This document shows positions 13,232-22,969 of a stretch of DNA of 64,000 bases, piece by piece. The stretch lies in contig JAAOMT010000009.1 in the NCBI GenBank assembly GCA_016748015.1, positions 1-64,000 of the forward strand, written 5' to 3'. This DNA comes from Geosiphon pyriformis. Taxonomy: Eukaryota; Glomeromycota; Glomeromycetes; Archaeosporales; Geosiphonaceae. A program made the translations under genes and the position numbers. Every line of letters begins with the position of its first letter. Within the stretch, counting starts at the first letter, position 1. The notes beneath the pieces were generated by a model that had not been told where the DNA came from, ran no database searches, and saw nothing but the letters and a program-made list of their open reading frames with translations.

Positions 13232-14071
13232 ATGACTCATCAAATCATTCTTATTCAACGCCCTGATTTTCCACCAGATTTGACTCCACAAGAGCTGCTT
13301 GAAAATGCTTTCAAAAAATTGAATAATACCGGCAAAGTTTCTCGAGTTCCAAACCAATGGATGGCTTATCGTTCGGCAATTCTTAAAGACTTAAGTCTTG
13401 CGGGGCATCGAAAACACATAAATATGAAATTTTTTTCCACTATAGCTTCTCAACTTTGGGAACAAGAGCCAAATTTTGTAAAAGAACATTACAAAAATTT
13501 ATCAAAGAAAGCTAGTCTTTTATTTCAAGAAGCCTGGAAAAAATCACATTTGCAAATTCGATTTATGAACCAAAATAAAAATAGTCGGCCAAAGCGATCC
13601 AGCATTCATTCGACTCAAAATATTCGAGAAAATTTACCCAAGGGAGATGGAATTGATGATACACAACTACTATCCGATCAAATGAATTACAATATCGATT
13701 GGACTCCTGAGATATCCCTGGCTCAAGAATTTATTCCTTATGAAAAATCACAATCTCTTCAATTTCAATCTCCCCAATACGTCGACTTTCCACAACATTT
13801 GAATTTAGAGAATCCACTTGGATTAGAATTCTATAATTCTCCAACCTCTTTCATTGAACCAACCACAAATATCCCCGATCCATGTCAAGATTTTTTTATT
13901 GATGAAATACAGATAAGTTCTGAAATGGTTCCATCAGAAGTTGACTCACTTTACGAAAGAGTTAAGATGCTTGAAAACCAAATGCAAAACTTTCTTTATG
14001 AAGCCTCTTTGAAATTAGAAGAAAGAGTAAAGCATATGGAATATTTGTTGGGAGGCCAAACACAACTCTAA
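13232..14071 (+). CDS. MATA-HMG type HMG-box protein (copy 1)
   Basis: Single-exon frame of 279 aa. Residues about 12-105 carry the arrangement typical of fungal mating-type-like HMG boxes. A leader FPPDLTPQELLENAFKK is followed by basic KVSRVPNQWMAYRS, then a three-helix pattern through IASQLWEQEPNFVKEHYKNL and a basic tail ending in NQNKNSRPKRS. HMG boxes of this type bind and bend DNA in the minor groove, so a nuclear transcription factor is inferred. A Gln/Ser/Pro-rich linker follows. Residues about 236-275 form a heptad-like segment (LYERVKMLENQM...LEERVKHMEYLL), probably a dimerising coiled coil. Copy 3 at 61912 has the same HMG-linker-coil plan. AM fungi carry many MATA-HMG genes, so this need not be the mating-type locus. 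Confidence 0.85.
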   Translation: MTHQIILIQRPDFPPDLTPQELLENAFKKLNNTGKVSRVPNQWMAYRSAILKDLSLAGHRKHINMKFFSTIASQLWEQEPNFVKEHYKNLSKKASLLFQEAWKKSHLQIRFMNQNKNSRPKRSSIHSTQNIRENLPKGDGIDDTQLLSDQMNYNIDWTPEISLAQEFIPYEKSQSLQFQSPQYVDFPQHLNLENPLGLEFYNSPTSFIEPTTNIPDPCQDFFIDEIQISSEMVPSEVDSLYERVKMLENQMQNFLYEASLKLEERVKHMEYLLGGQTQL

Positions 14072-14769
14072 TTTCCAGAGAATTTGAATCATTTATTCAT
14101 AATCAAAACTGGTCTAAAAATTTTGAGAAATTGACAAATAAATAAGATATCAAATTGAAAACACAAAGCTAATTAAGAAAATATTACAAACTAACTTAAT
14201 CAAATGTTAAATAAATGTACTTGTAGGCTGCGTTAAAATCAATATTAGTATCATTCCCTATGTTTTTTTTTAGTTTTACTTATTTTAGGAAATTTTCCTC
14301 TATTACCAATAATTCTTCCCATTCTTTGAACAAATTAAATCCTAAAGTTAAATATTTAAGTAGGCTCATTTTTTTTGACTCATTTTGTAATAAACCTTTT
14401 ATTCATTTCAATAAAAATATGCGGTTTCAAACCTTAAAAATCTTGAATTAAAAATTGGCTTCAAGTTTCTTTCTTTGTTTACTTGTAAACATCCTTTTTG
14501 AACCAATTTTCTTAACCTTGAGGGTTAGTGGTTAAATTAGAATGACTAATTTGCGTCTTAACAATACTTAATTGCATGATATCAACACCATCGCGATCGG
14601 TGGTTCCTTACCTGGACAAAATGCAAAGGCGATCCTTAATCTTTATTTTAATTAATAAATTTTCCGCAACGAGGGTGATATTAATCTTTGGTTGGATTGT
14701 GGGGGATAGGACCCGCTTATTAATTATTAATCAATATTAAATAATTTACTTTACATTTAAGACTTTTTT
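14072..14769. other. intergenic between convergent genes
   Basis: The 3' flanks of the HMG gene (+) and the uncharacterised gene (-) meet here. It is AT-rich with a few GC-richer patches near 14590 and 14700. I see no gene, and a tRNA-like impression near 14525 did not hold up. Confidence 0.5.
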
Positions 14770-15986
14770 TTAAATATTCACAGCAAAGCACGGCCAAAAT
14801 TCAGGCATAGTCATGGTGCTTGGCACGGAATCAATCGTGACGCCTTCATCTCCTGATGCCTGTTGATTACGAGGTTTTAAATTTGGGAAAGCAAATAAAA
14901 AAATTTCTGTCAAAAAATGATACCTAGAGTCTAAAAAAAACTCATCACACTGCACATACGATACAATACGCCCATCTACGCAGCATTATTTCATTCAGGG
15001 AAAGATGGCCCTCATCTTCGAATTCGAAACAACCACGAGGATGGTATTTACAGGTATTCACATATTCGTCCTTGAGTGCCTCAAGGATGGCCTCATACTT
15101 TGACTTGAAATCAACCTAGAAGATATAAAAAGGGAATCTTTTGTTATCAAACTTGAAAAGGCTTAAATCATATACTTCATTGCATTACCGTTTTTTCCGG
15201 GTTAATGGGGTCATTTTGTTTCGAGGCTTGAGTTATCGACTGCTTTTCGGGTTTGATTATTGACTGGGCTGAAAAAAGTCCAGCAATGAAAACTTGTTAA
15301 AAAGATGAAAGATAAAATTTTTTTTAGCTTGATTGATGATTTTAACAGAACGCGGAAATTTATGTTACTTGTTTTCCTAGAAATTGTAGATTTCTTTAGA
15401 TTCAAAGTTTCTTCATTCTTAGATATAGGTTTAGAAGATCCTTGAACTTGTAAAGAAATTTTTCCTCTAGGCTTGAGTAATTTCGATTTTTGAGTTGAAT
15501 TCAACTTTTCTCCAGCAAATATTGTATGTGGTTTTCTGTTGTCTTGATATTAAACTCACAAATTCAATATTTTAGTTGGAATTTTTCAAGTATTTTTTGA
15601 CGCTCACTTTTCAATAATCTCTTTTCTGTCTCTGCCAATCGTAAAGAATTTGGGTCTACATTTTCCTTTTTATTTAACGACTCAAACACGTCTTCATCGG
15701 AATTATTGTGCTTAATCTTTCTCAATTCGTATTGAACCTTTGGATCATCTCTAGCTAATTCCCAACTCGTACGCAAACCATGTGCCTCTTTTTGGTATTT
15801 TCCAAGACAGTAAAGCCACCATTCAATACTTGAAATTTTGTTAGTATTCGCTTTTAAGCGAATATAATTGGCAAGATTTTTCGCTGAAACCGGAAAAATG
15901 GAACCGTCTCGATTTTTCCACTCATTAGCTGCTGCAAGCCTTTCGTAGGCATGACCCACGATTTCACTCCTGCTTTTTTTACTCAT
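14770..15986 (-). CDS. uncharacterised protein, integrase-N-terminus-like plus conserved C-terminal motif (paralogue A)
   Basis: Five exons on the minus strand: 15986..15608, 15509..15369, 15268..15189, 15115..14960, 14859..14770, giving 281 aa. Residues about 10-95 (GHAYERLAA, DGSIFPVSAKNLANYI, SSIEWWLYCLGKYQKEAHG, ARDDPKVQYELRKIK) resemble the SAM-like core-binding domain at the N-terminus of tyrosine recombinases: a P-S-A-x-N-L-x-x-Y-I run, a helix pairing, then D-P-K-V. There is no catalytic R..HxxR..Y domain. After a basic Lys/Ser-rich linker, the C-terminus has CKYHPRGCFEFEDEGHLSL, MLRRWAYCI and finally MPEFWPCFA. The gene at 22970-23925 is a clear paralogue: its last two exons have exactly the same lengths (156 and 90 nt) and phases. 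Exon 2 here (141 nt) has no counterpart in that paralogue. The recombinase-like fold is inferred from pattern only. A DNA-binding, possibly domesticated, role is possible but unproven. Confidence 0.75.
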
Positions 15987-16523
15987 AGATATAATTATCA
16001 GAGAGAACTGTTGAATCGCTAACCCCTCGACTAATATTATTTCCTGGTAAAGGAAATTTCTCTATCATTAAAAGAGGAAGAATTTTCTTTTTCGATTTTA
16101 TAAAGTTATTGATAGCCAATTTTCGCGCCTGCAATCAATCAAGTTTAAAGAAATAATGTTAAAATTTATCAGATTTTAATTTGTAATCTTATCCGCTACT
16201 GAATGATACCGAGCCTCGATAAATTCTAAAAATTTTCATGCCCACAGTTTCAGTTTCGAAATTACATGTTTTATAATTTCAAAATCATTTTATCGGTTAA
16301 ACTATTTTAGCGCAGAACTGTGCATCATTTGATTTTTTTACATTACTTCATTATGCGCTTTTTTATAAATCAGATGTGACGAAATGGTTCGAAACCTTAT
16401 CAGGACATCAGCAAAAATAAAAAAGGGCTAAATTGTTGTCCATAATAAAAATTTTAGTACGCCAATATCCAAAACTTCATTCTTTTTCTCGCACATTGCT
16501 TGTAAATTTTCTCGTTATTTAGG
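15987..16523. other. divergent intergenic region
   Basis: Separates the minus-strand uncharacterised gene from the plus-strand HOOK gene and so should hold both promoters. No specific element is recognisable. A polypyrimidine run ending in TTTAG lies directly before the ATG at 16524, so a 5' UTR intron is possible. Confidence 0.45.
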
Positions 16524-17969
16524 ATGACCACCGAGTATACCGCATTTCTCAGTTGGATGAATTCGCACAAATTCGTCACCAAACGGTTGACAAGTTTCAC
16601 CGATCTTGCTGATGGCGTAGCCTTCGGTCAGTTGCTCTATTGCTTAGACGCTGAGTCGTTCAAACCCTGTGAGCAATATTGTACGTTGGAATTCAACAAA
16701 ACAAACTGGAAACTTCAATATATCCACCTCGCTGAAATATACGTTTTGGTGATGCAATATTTCGAACGTGAAAAGCCAGATCTACTTTTGCCTCTTACAA
16801 ACATGGAGCCGCCCAATGTATATGCGATTGCACGAAATAGCGATATTTCAGAGCTGCTCAAATTATGCTATTTTATCTACATGATTGATTTAATTGTAAA
16901 TTGTACGACTGAACGCCTCAAAGAATGCATGCCTCTTACAAACTCTGAGGCATCTGACAGAGTGGAGTTTTTGATTATTTCACCATCTTCGCCATTCGAA
17001 CATCTGGTTTTGAAATTGCATCAAACCATTCAACATAATCATGATCAGGATGATTTGTTAGAGCATACCCAGAATGATGATGCCCTAAACGAGCTAAATG
17101 ATCTCCAACAAGAAAATCTTGAATTAGAGGCAGAGAACAAACTTGTGCAAACAAAATGTGAATATTTGAAGATAAAATTGGAAGAGGAAAAAACTAAAAT
17201 AGAAAATCTTAATAAATCCATTTCCTCACTCAAACTAGAGAAGTGGAAATTTCAAAATAAGCTCAATGAATTAAATAAAGAATTCGAATATGTCAGAGCA
17301 CAAGCAGACGAGGCTGTGCACTTGAAAACAGAAATCAAAATGCTAAAAGGAAAACTTCAAGATTCAGAGGAGCAGAATGCACATCTAATCTCAATGGTGG
17401 ACAAAAGTCGAGAAGAGGCTTTACAATTGGAACTCGAGTTAAAAGAGTCCGCAAAACATATGCAACAAATCGAAATTACGTGTCAAGAATTCGAAAATGC
17501 TAATAACAGCCTTGGGGTTGAATTGATGCAGAATAAAAAAAAATGCCAAGAATTACTTTTAAAGGAAACAGAAAATGCAGCTTTAAATAAAACGATGAGG
17601 GAACATGAAACTGTTGGTAAGTCTTCAGAGATGCGATTCTTGCAAGTTTCAATAATCTATTATTGAAAAAACTTTTTTTTGATTGATCGTTTCAGCCATC
17701 GAGTTGTTGAGACGAATCAAAAAGCTTCAAAGCGAGAAAGAACACCTGCAAGAAATATTAGAAAGGAAGGATTATCTAATTTCTAGACAGCAGTAAGTTT
17801 TACCAAATTTGGAATTCTTGTTTTTGATGAATTTAATCCTCCAACATTGCTGTCTGATAATTATTTTAGGGTTGGTTGGGGACCTAACGAGCGTTCTTCC
17901 TTCTCATTTGCCATGCTCGAATTCATTTGTGGACAATTTGGAATATTTTTTGACGAGTCTGGAAACTAA
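16524..17969 (+). CDS. HOOK-domain coiled-coil protein, short form
   Basis: Three exons, join(16524..17616,17696..17792,17870..17969), 429 aa. Residues 1-150 form a calponin-homology-like HOOK domain: YTAFLSWMNSHKF, LTSFTDLADGVAFGQLLYCL, LLPLTNMEPPNVYAIARNSDISELLKLCYFI. Residues about 180-395 are a nearly uninterrupted coiled coil rich in Leu, Glu and Lys. Hook proteins link dynein/dynactin to cargo such as early endosomes. The HOOK domain binds the dynein light intermediate chain and the coil binds dynactin. Typical fungal Hook proteins are near 700 residues, so this one is markedly short. It ends in a non-coiled tail (GWGPNERSSFSFAMLEF...) without an obvious cargo-binding domain. Phases close, so it is either a genuine short form or a truncated gene whose last exon I have modelled by default. 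Confidence 0.8.
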
Positions 17970-18992
17970 ATCCCTTGAGTCAAAGGTTTGCTGTTCCAAA
18001 GAACCTGGAAGAGCAGTAAATATCTCGTTCGGTTGGTTAAATAGATATCTTGAAAGCAATTGTCAATCTGTACATTTTTTCTCAACAGATTATCATAAAT
18101 ACACTTTATGTTTTTGATCCGAATGCATTTATCGCATCTCACATTTCATACTAGCTGAATTTATAAAAAGTTCCCTCTAGATTCAATCTTCATTTCATAG
18201 ATTTAACTGTGGTTATCATCAAAACAATAAAAAATCAAATTAGTGAATGTGTCATTTTTAGAGAAGGTTGATATTTAATGTTCAAGTACAGGTTAAATAT
18301 TGAGATGATTTTTCTGCTACAAATGCCATTTTTCAAAGGTGTTATTCGAGCGAATATAAATTAAATTTTTAGTGTTATGAATAAAAACTGAGTAGACAAC
18401 ATTTTTCCGTCATTAAAATTCTAGGGTAAGAGATAGTTGATGACTATTATAGGCTTCTCCCGGGATAAGCTGCTCCTTTTTGTGTGGAGCGGTAAATGAA
18501 TTCATATTACGTGTTTAGAGAGATATTTTAATAAAATCCTCAAAAAAAACAATATTCATTCAAATAGTAAGATGAAAGAAAAAAAGATTATTCTTGTAAC
18601 ATAAACCATGAGTTTTTACCCCCTAAATCAGTAGAATTAGCCTAAGAAGAATCCTAATAACTAATTTATCAAAGTTAAAAACGGAAGCTTATATAGGAAG
18701 CTCTGATTTTAAGATATATAGCAGTGATGGGATTAGCCGTTTTTTCCAAGGTTTTCATTCAAGCAAACTTAATATCAAGTATATGTCTAAATATTCTTTT
18801 CATTGTGCTACCCATTTTGTAATAGCTATGAACTTTTTCCACCAAATTTAGAAATCTTTGTAAAACAATCTACTAAAAATGATTCTTTTTAGAATCTCTG
18901 GGAATCGCAAAATTTCTATAAGTAAAGTTCTTTTTCAAATAGGTTGGATTTTAGTAATGCAGAAGTTATATTCAGACAAAAATACAACGTCC
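17970..18992. other. intergenic between convergent genes
   Basis: Lies between the HOOK gene stop and the Sel1-repeat gene stop. Reading frames are short and lack motifs. I see no feature beyond a small GC-rich patch near 18460-18490 containing CTCCCGGGATAAGC. Confidence 0.45.
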
Positions 18993-19847
18993 TCAATGAT
19001 TAGACTTGAATATTGTTGCCAAACAATCCAGGGACTCATCATAATTCATCTGAATCAATTTTCGGTAAACCTTGATTGCGGCGTGAACATCAAGCTGTGT
19101 GCCAAACCCAGCTTGATAGCAAAATCCTAAACTATAAAAACTCGTTGAACTACCAATATCAAAGCAAGCTTCTTGTTGGGAAGCACATTTATACCAATAA
19201 ATTGCTTTTCTTGCATCTCGCCTAATTCCTTTTCCCCTTAAATATGCATCGCCAAGAAAACTCTGTGAGAACGATTCTCCAGCCTGAGCACCTTTTTGGA
19301 ACCATCTTACAGCCTCAGCATGGTCTTTATTTGTTCCAACTCCATAGAAATAACAGGATCCAACATTAGTTTGGCCAAACACATTTCCACCTTTAGCAGC
19401 ATTTGAATAATGAAAAAATGCTTTTTCGGAATTTTGTGGACAGCCTATTCCTTCTTGATAACATCCGCCTAATTCATTCTCAGCTTGCAAATCCCCTCGG
19501 TCTGCCGCAATCTCGTACCATTTAAATGCATTTCCCGGATCTTGTGCGGTCCCGATTTCCCAGCGAACTAAGAAGGCGAGGCAGTAAATGTTGCTGGGGT
19601 CGGCATCTTTTTCTTTTTCTAATTCTACGAATAACTTTTCAGGATCAAGTGACTCTGAATTAAGCCATTGATGGATACGCTTTACGATATGTCTATCTTC
19701 TTCGAAACAACTATTTCCCTGGTTGATTATTTCACGAAGATTACCTAAAATGGAATCACCAGTAAACAGGGTGTCACCTGGAGAGTTTGGTGAATCAAAT
19801 ATCCTAGTTTTACTGATCCCAATTTCAATTTTTGTCTGATCTTCCAT
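18993..19847 (-). CDS. Sel1-repeat (SLR) protein
   Basis: Open frame of 284 aa from the ATG at 19847. The frame stays open upstream to a GTG at 19964, where the sequence still looks coding (FIIYLKKLLFDQFQ), so an upstream exon or alternative start is possible. From about residue 110 there are roughly five Sel1-like repeats with the pattern A-x-x-W-Y/F...G...A...L-G-x-x-Y-x-x-G-x-G. Examples are AFKWYEIAADRGDLQAENELGG, AFFHYSNAAKGGN, AVRWFQKGAQAG and AIYWYKCASQQ. Sel1 repeats form alpha-solenoids that scaffold protein complexes. In AM fungi they form a large family, often fused to kinase domains, and no kinase domain is present here. The cellular partner is unknown. Confidence 0.85.
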   Translation of the reverse strand: MEDQTKIEIGISKTRIFDSPNSPGDTLFTGDSILGNLREIINQGNSCFEEDRHIVKRIHQWLNSESLDPEKLFVELEKEKDADPSNIYCLAFLVRWEIGTAQDPGNAFKWYEIAADRGDLQAENELGGCYQEGIGCPQNSEKAFFHYSNAAKGGNVFGQTNVGSCYFYGVGTNKDHAEAVRWFQKGAQAGESFSQSFLGDAYLRGKGIRRDARKAIYWYKCASQQEACFDIGSSTSFYSLGFCYQAGFGTQLDVHAAIKVYRKLIQMNYDESLDCLATIFKSNH

Positions 19848-19989
19848 AATAAATTGAAATTTTTGCTTCACTATATCTACAATGTATTGAAATTGGTCAA
19901 ATAACAGCTTTTTTAAATAAATGATGAATTCGAACCGCAAGCAACCTAAACTTGGAAAATTCACGTGAAAATTTTACACAGATGCTGTA

Positions 19990-20016
19990 CACTATCTCCA
20001 AAAAGTAACGCCTAAT
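19990..20016 (+). repeat. left terminal inverted repeat of Tc1 element
   Basis: Starts at CACTATCT directly after a TA and contains CCAAAAAGTAACGCC, whose reverse complement occurs at the right end of the element. Confidence 0.88.
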
Positions 20017-20871
20017 TCGTATGTGTAACCATTTTTCCTTTTGAGGTTTTTTACTTTTTACGACTTGATAAAAATTATCATATCGTTATGCAAAAAAAAT
20101 GACGTATGCTCGTACACAGCTTAACGAAAAAGGGAAGATTCTGAAATACATAGAACCATAAATGCCGCTCAAACCGCAAAAATGCTTGGAGGTGACCCCA
20201 CAACAAATGGCCGCTTTATTATCAAGTACAAAAGAACAAGAACAGGAAAAAGTAAAACTTACCACGTTCCAGAAGACCACCAGTTCTTTGCCACTACGAA
20301 AATATTTACTTGTATGTAAAGCCAACTAAAAATGACATCTCCACTCCACAGAATTGTCAACAATTTAGGTCTTTCAACTGCCGCAGCAGATGAACTGTAC
20401 AACTCTAGACTTTATTCACGTATCAAGGCAGCAAAGAAACCCTATATCTCAAAATGCTTATACACGTCTTAGGTGGTGCGAGAAAAATAAACACAAAACC
20501 GCTAAGATTGGGCAAAATTTATATCCTCCAATGAATCGAGTATGGAAATTGGGAAGTAATCACGAGAACCAAGAGTTTGGCGGCACAATGGAGAGAAATT
20601 GCTTGGCCCCTACTTTCAAAAGTGGACGGAGATCCGTAATGATTGGGGGTTAAAAGGACCATTAGTATTATATGATGAATGAAAAAAATGGTGAAAAAAT
20701 AAATTCAAATACTTTGAAATTTGATGCCCTGTTCTCGAAGAGGTCATTGCCTCAACCCTCCTTGGGATTGAGGGCCAACAGAGTATTAATTGTATATAAT
20801 TTTTTATTTGATGTAAATTGTCAAAAAAAAAATCAAATGGAAAAGTATCGAAATTTTTGTATTCAATTTTA

Positions 20872-20896
20872 AATTGGGCGTTACTTTTTGGGACTG
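20872..20896 (-). repeat. right terminal inverted repeat of Tc1 element
   Basis: Contains GGGCGTTACTTTTTGGGACTG ending directly before a TA. It is the inverted partner of the repeat at 19990. Confidence 0.88.
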
Positions 20897-21295
20897 TAAA
20901 TTCAATCAAGCCCCAAATGCTCATCAAGGAACTTAAGTGGCTAGTTATTTTTACAAATTCATTTTAGCTTTAAAGTTTAAATATAAATTTCTTTATTTTC
21001 AACTCTACAATATTTTGGTTAAATTTGTGGTTTGATGTTAAGGATTTCAAAAAATCGATTATTTATACAAAATTGAGGTTTAATGTACTCACGTCAAATG
21101 TGTAGCAATTTTTAAATAAGAGCAAGTTTCTATATCATTCGCATTTTTTTTAATAAATTTATCGGAATCCTCTTTAAATCTCGAATATCTTACATTGAAT
21201 TTTATGAGGCCATAGGTAAATGAAATACAATTTTTAAAATGACAAATATCGTTTTTATTTTTTGGCATTATTAAAATAATAATTTTTATTGTGCT

Positions 21296-22362
21296 CAGTT
21301 AGATCACCCAGCGAACGAAAAGAGCTAAAGATAAATAAAATAATTTGTTCTTCATTTGACAAACGTTTTTAACCAATTTTTTTACTTCAATGCCTCGGAT
21401 TTCATAAGAAAAACGCTCCCAAATATATACACTGTGAGAAGAAAGATATACGGTCTGCGAAATTGCTGCATCAGGGCAGGTAGCCCCGGCTTCGGTCTAA
21501 ACATCTGCAAAAATAAAGAAAAATCAGGAACTTTAATGACAAACCAAAACCTGGTCACTCTTTTGGATCGTCATAAACGGAATGCCGTCTTACTGATAAC
21601 ATCTGGAAAATATTCTACTGCCTTTGAAGTCCAACACCAACTCCAAACTGGCCTAGGAGTCCATTTACCGGTGGAAATTATATGGCGTATACTCCGGCAG
21701 CATGGATTATGTGCCAGAATTAAGTGATGCCTCACACCTAAGCACAAAAATGTCGACTCGCTTGGTCAAAAAAATACAGTTGATGATTGGCGACAAGTAG
21801 TCTAATCTGACGAAAGCAAGTACCAGTTATTCAGGTCGGATGGGCAAAATTATTGTTGGAAGATGCACGGTGAGTGATTGAAAAATTGCCATATTACCCA
21901 ACTGTAAAATTTAGTAGTCACTCAATTATGATGGAGTTGGTGAGCCCCGAAAAATTGACGGCAGATGATTACGGAATAAAAATATATATCTATTAAATTC
22001 ACTTTTGGAGACAATGCTGGATAAGGACAAAAGTTTTTTTCAGCAAGTAAATGATCCGAAACACACTTCGATTGAACATCTCAGTCACCTGACTTAAACC
22101 CAATCGAGCATTTATATAATGACTTCCTGGTCTACTTTCCAATTACAAATTGCCTGGAATAGCATCAAAATTGATTCTTGTGAAAAGGTTAATTGATTCA
22201 ATGCCAAAGAGGGTTATGGATTTGATAGAAGCAAAAGGTGGAAACGAAGATCATTAGTCTTAGTTTGATAATATATAATGTGTTTTTTTAGCAGCTTCTA
22301 ACATTTACTTAAGGAGAATCTTGTCATTAAATGTTATTTTCCAAATCGGTCACTATACACTG
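21296..22362 (+). mobile_element. second Tc1/mariner element, degenerate
   Basis: Plus-strand transposase pieces appear in order. The frame 21356-21727 carries an N-terminal region ending LLDRHKRNAVLLITSG...VEIIWRILRQHGLCARIK, the paired helix-turn-helix of Tc1 transposases. Then come DDWRQVV, a stop, and SDESKYQLFRSDGQNYCWK near 21785-21860 (catalytic Asp block), and SPDLNPIEHL near 22090 (third catalytic block). Stops and shifts break the frame repeatedly. The right end near 22345-22362 (GGTCACTATACACTG) looks like a Tc1 terminus. A weak partner, CAGTTAGATCACC, begins near 21297. These ends are only partly matched, so the boundaries are approximate. It differs clearly from the element at 19990. 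Confidence 0.75.
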
Positions 22363-22443
22363 AATGTAAATTTTGAATTTTAATTATTTTTCATTTAAAC
22401 AATAGAAAAAATTAAAATGTACTTAAGCCACGTGCAATTCTTC

Positions 22444-22471
22444 AATGGCGAGATATTCGGGTCTCGCCATT
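22444..22471. repeat. perfect 10-bp hairpin
   Basis: AATGGCGAGA (22444-22453) and TCTCGCCATT (22462-22471) are exact reverse complements separated by an 8-nt loop. It is GC-rich against an AT-rich surround and lies about 80 bp beyond the second Tc1 element. It could be part of a terminator, a recombination footprint or chance. Confidence 0.6.
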
Positions 22472-22969
22472 TCTTTCTCATGTTTAGTTTCTTCTGTGAG
22501 GAACTGTAAACCATTTTATGAATGCTCATTGGAATTCAAGTTTTTTTTTTACAAAAGAAAACCAACATTAATCAAGAGAGCATCGTTTATTATAGCATTT
22601 GAAAACTGTAAATCTTGCAAATAACCAGATCAAAACTTTCCCCCACCCATGATGGAGTTCAGGATGACTAAATATTCTATTCATTGGATATCAACCAGCA
22701 AAAGATTTTGAGATTTGAGAATTCTTTTAATATAGACGGAGTAAGAAAATCAAAACCTATTTCTCTAGCAAACAACGCTGTAAATTTTTCTATGGAGCGA
22801 TTTTATCACTCAATTATAACATCATGGTTCAAGCAAAAAAATCCCTTTGATTTATTTATTGATGAAATAATGATATAAAAGAGGTTAGATTTCTTAAAAT
22901 TAACTAAGAAATTAAACCATTATTCGTAAAGACCATTTCATAAAAATCTGTAACTTGAAAAGGTGAGTC
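22472..22969. other. intergenic, upstream of paralogue B
   Basis: Contains an open frame of 64 codons (22684-22878) ending DLFIDEIMI. This faintly recalls the FFIDEIQIS stretch of the HMG protein at 13232, but it is too short to call. Otherwise it is presumed promoter DNA. Confidence 0.4.

Larger units (their letters stand above)
19990..20896 (+). mobile_element. Tc1/mariner element, complete ends, dead transposase
   Basis: A 907-bp element flanked by TA target-site duplications (19988-19989 and 20897-20898). Its ends are inverted: the left end reads CACTATCTCCAAAAAG TAACGCC, and the right end, read inward on the other strand, CAGTCCCAAAAAGTAACGCC. They share CCAAAAAGTAACGCC. Between them, plus-strand fragments in different frames match a Tc1 transposase: a PRS-RPPVL hinge near 20260, RLRWCEKNKHK near 20480, then RVWKLGSN...CLAPTFKSGRRSVMIGG near 20540-20650. 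The C-terminal DDE part is missing or unreadable. Several frameshifts and stops make it non-autonomous. Confidence 0.88.

Noticed and set aside
14520-14625. tRNA-like stretch (GGTTAGTGGTTAAATTAG followed by GGTGGTTCCTTACC)
   Set aside because: It resembles an A box and a B box at first sight, but the second lacks the required TTCRA core and no acceptor or T-stem pairing can be formed.
22684-22878. 64-codon frame with a DLFIDEIMI ending similar to the HMG protein at 13232
   Set aside because: The similarity covers fewer than ten residues and there is no HMG box, so chance cannot be excluded.
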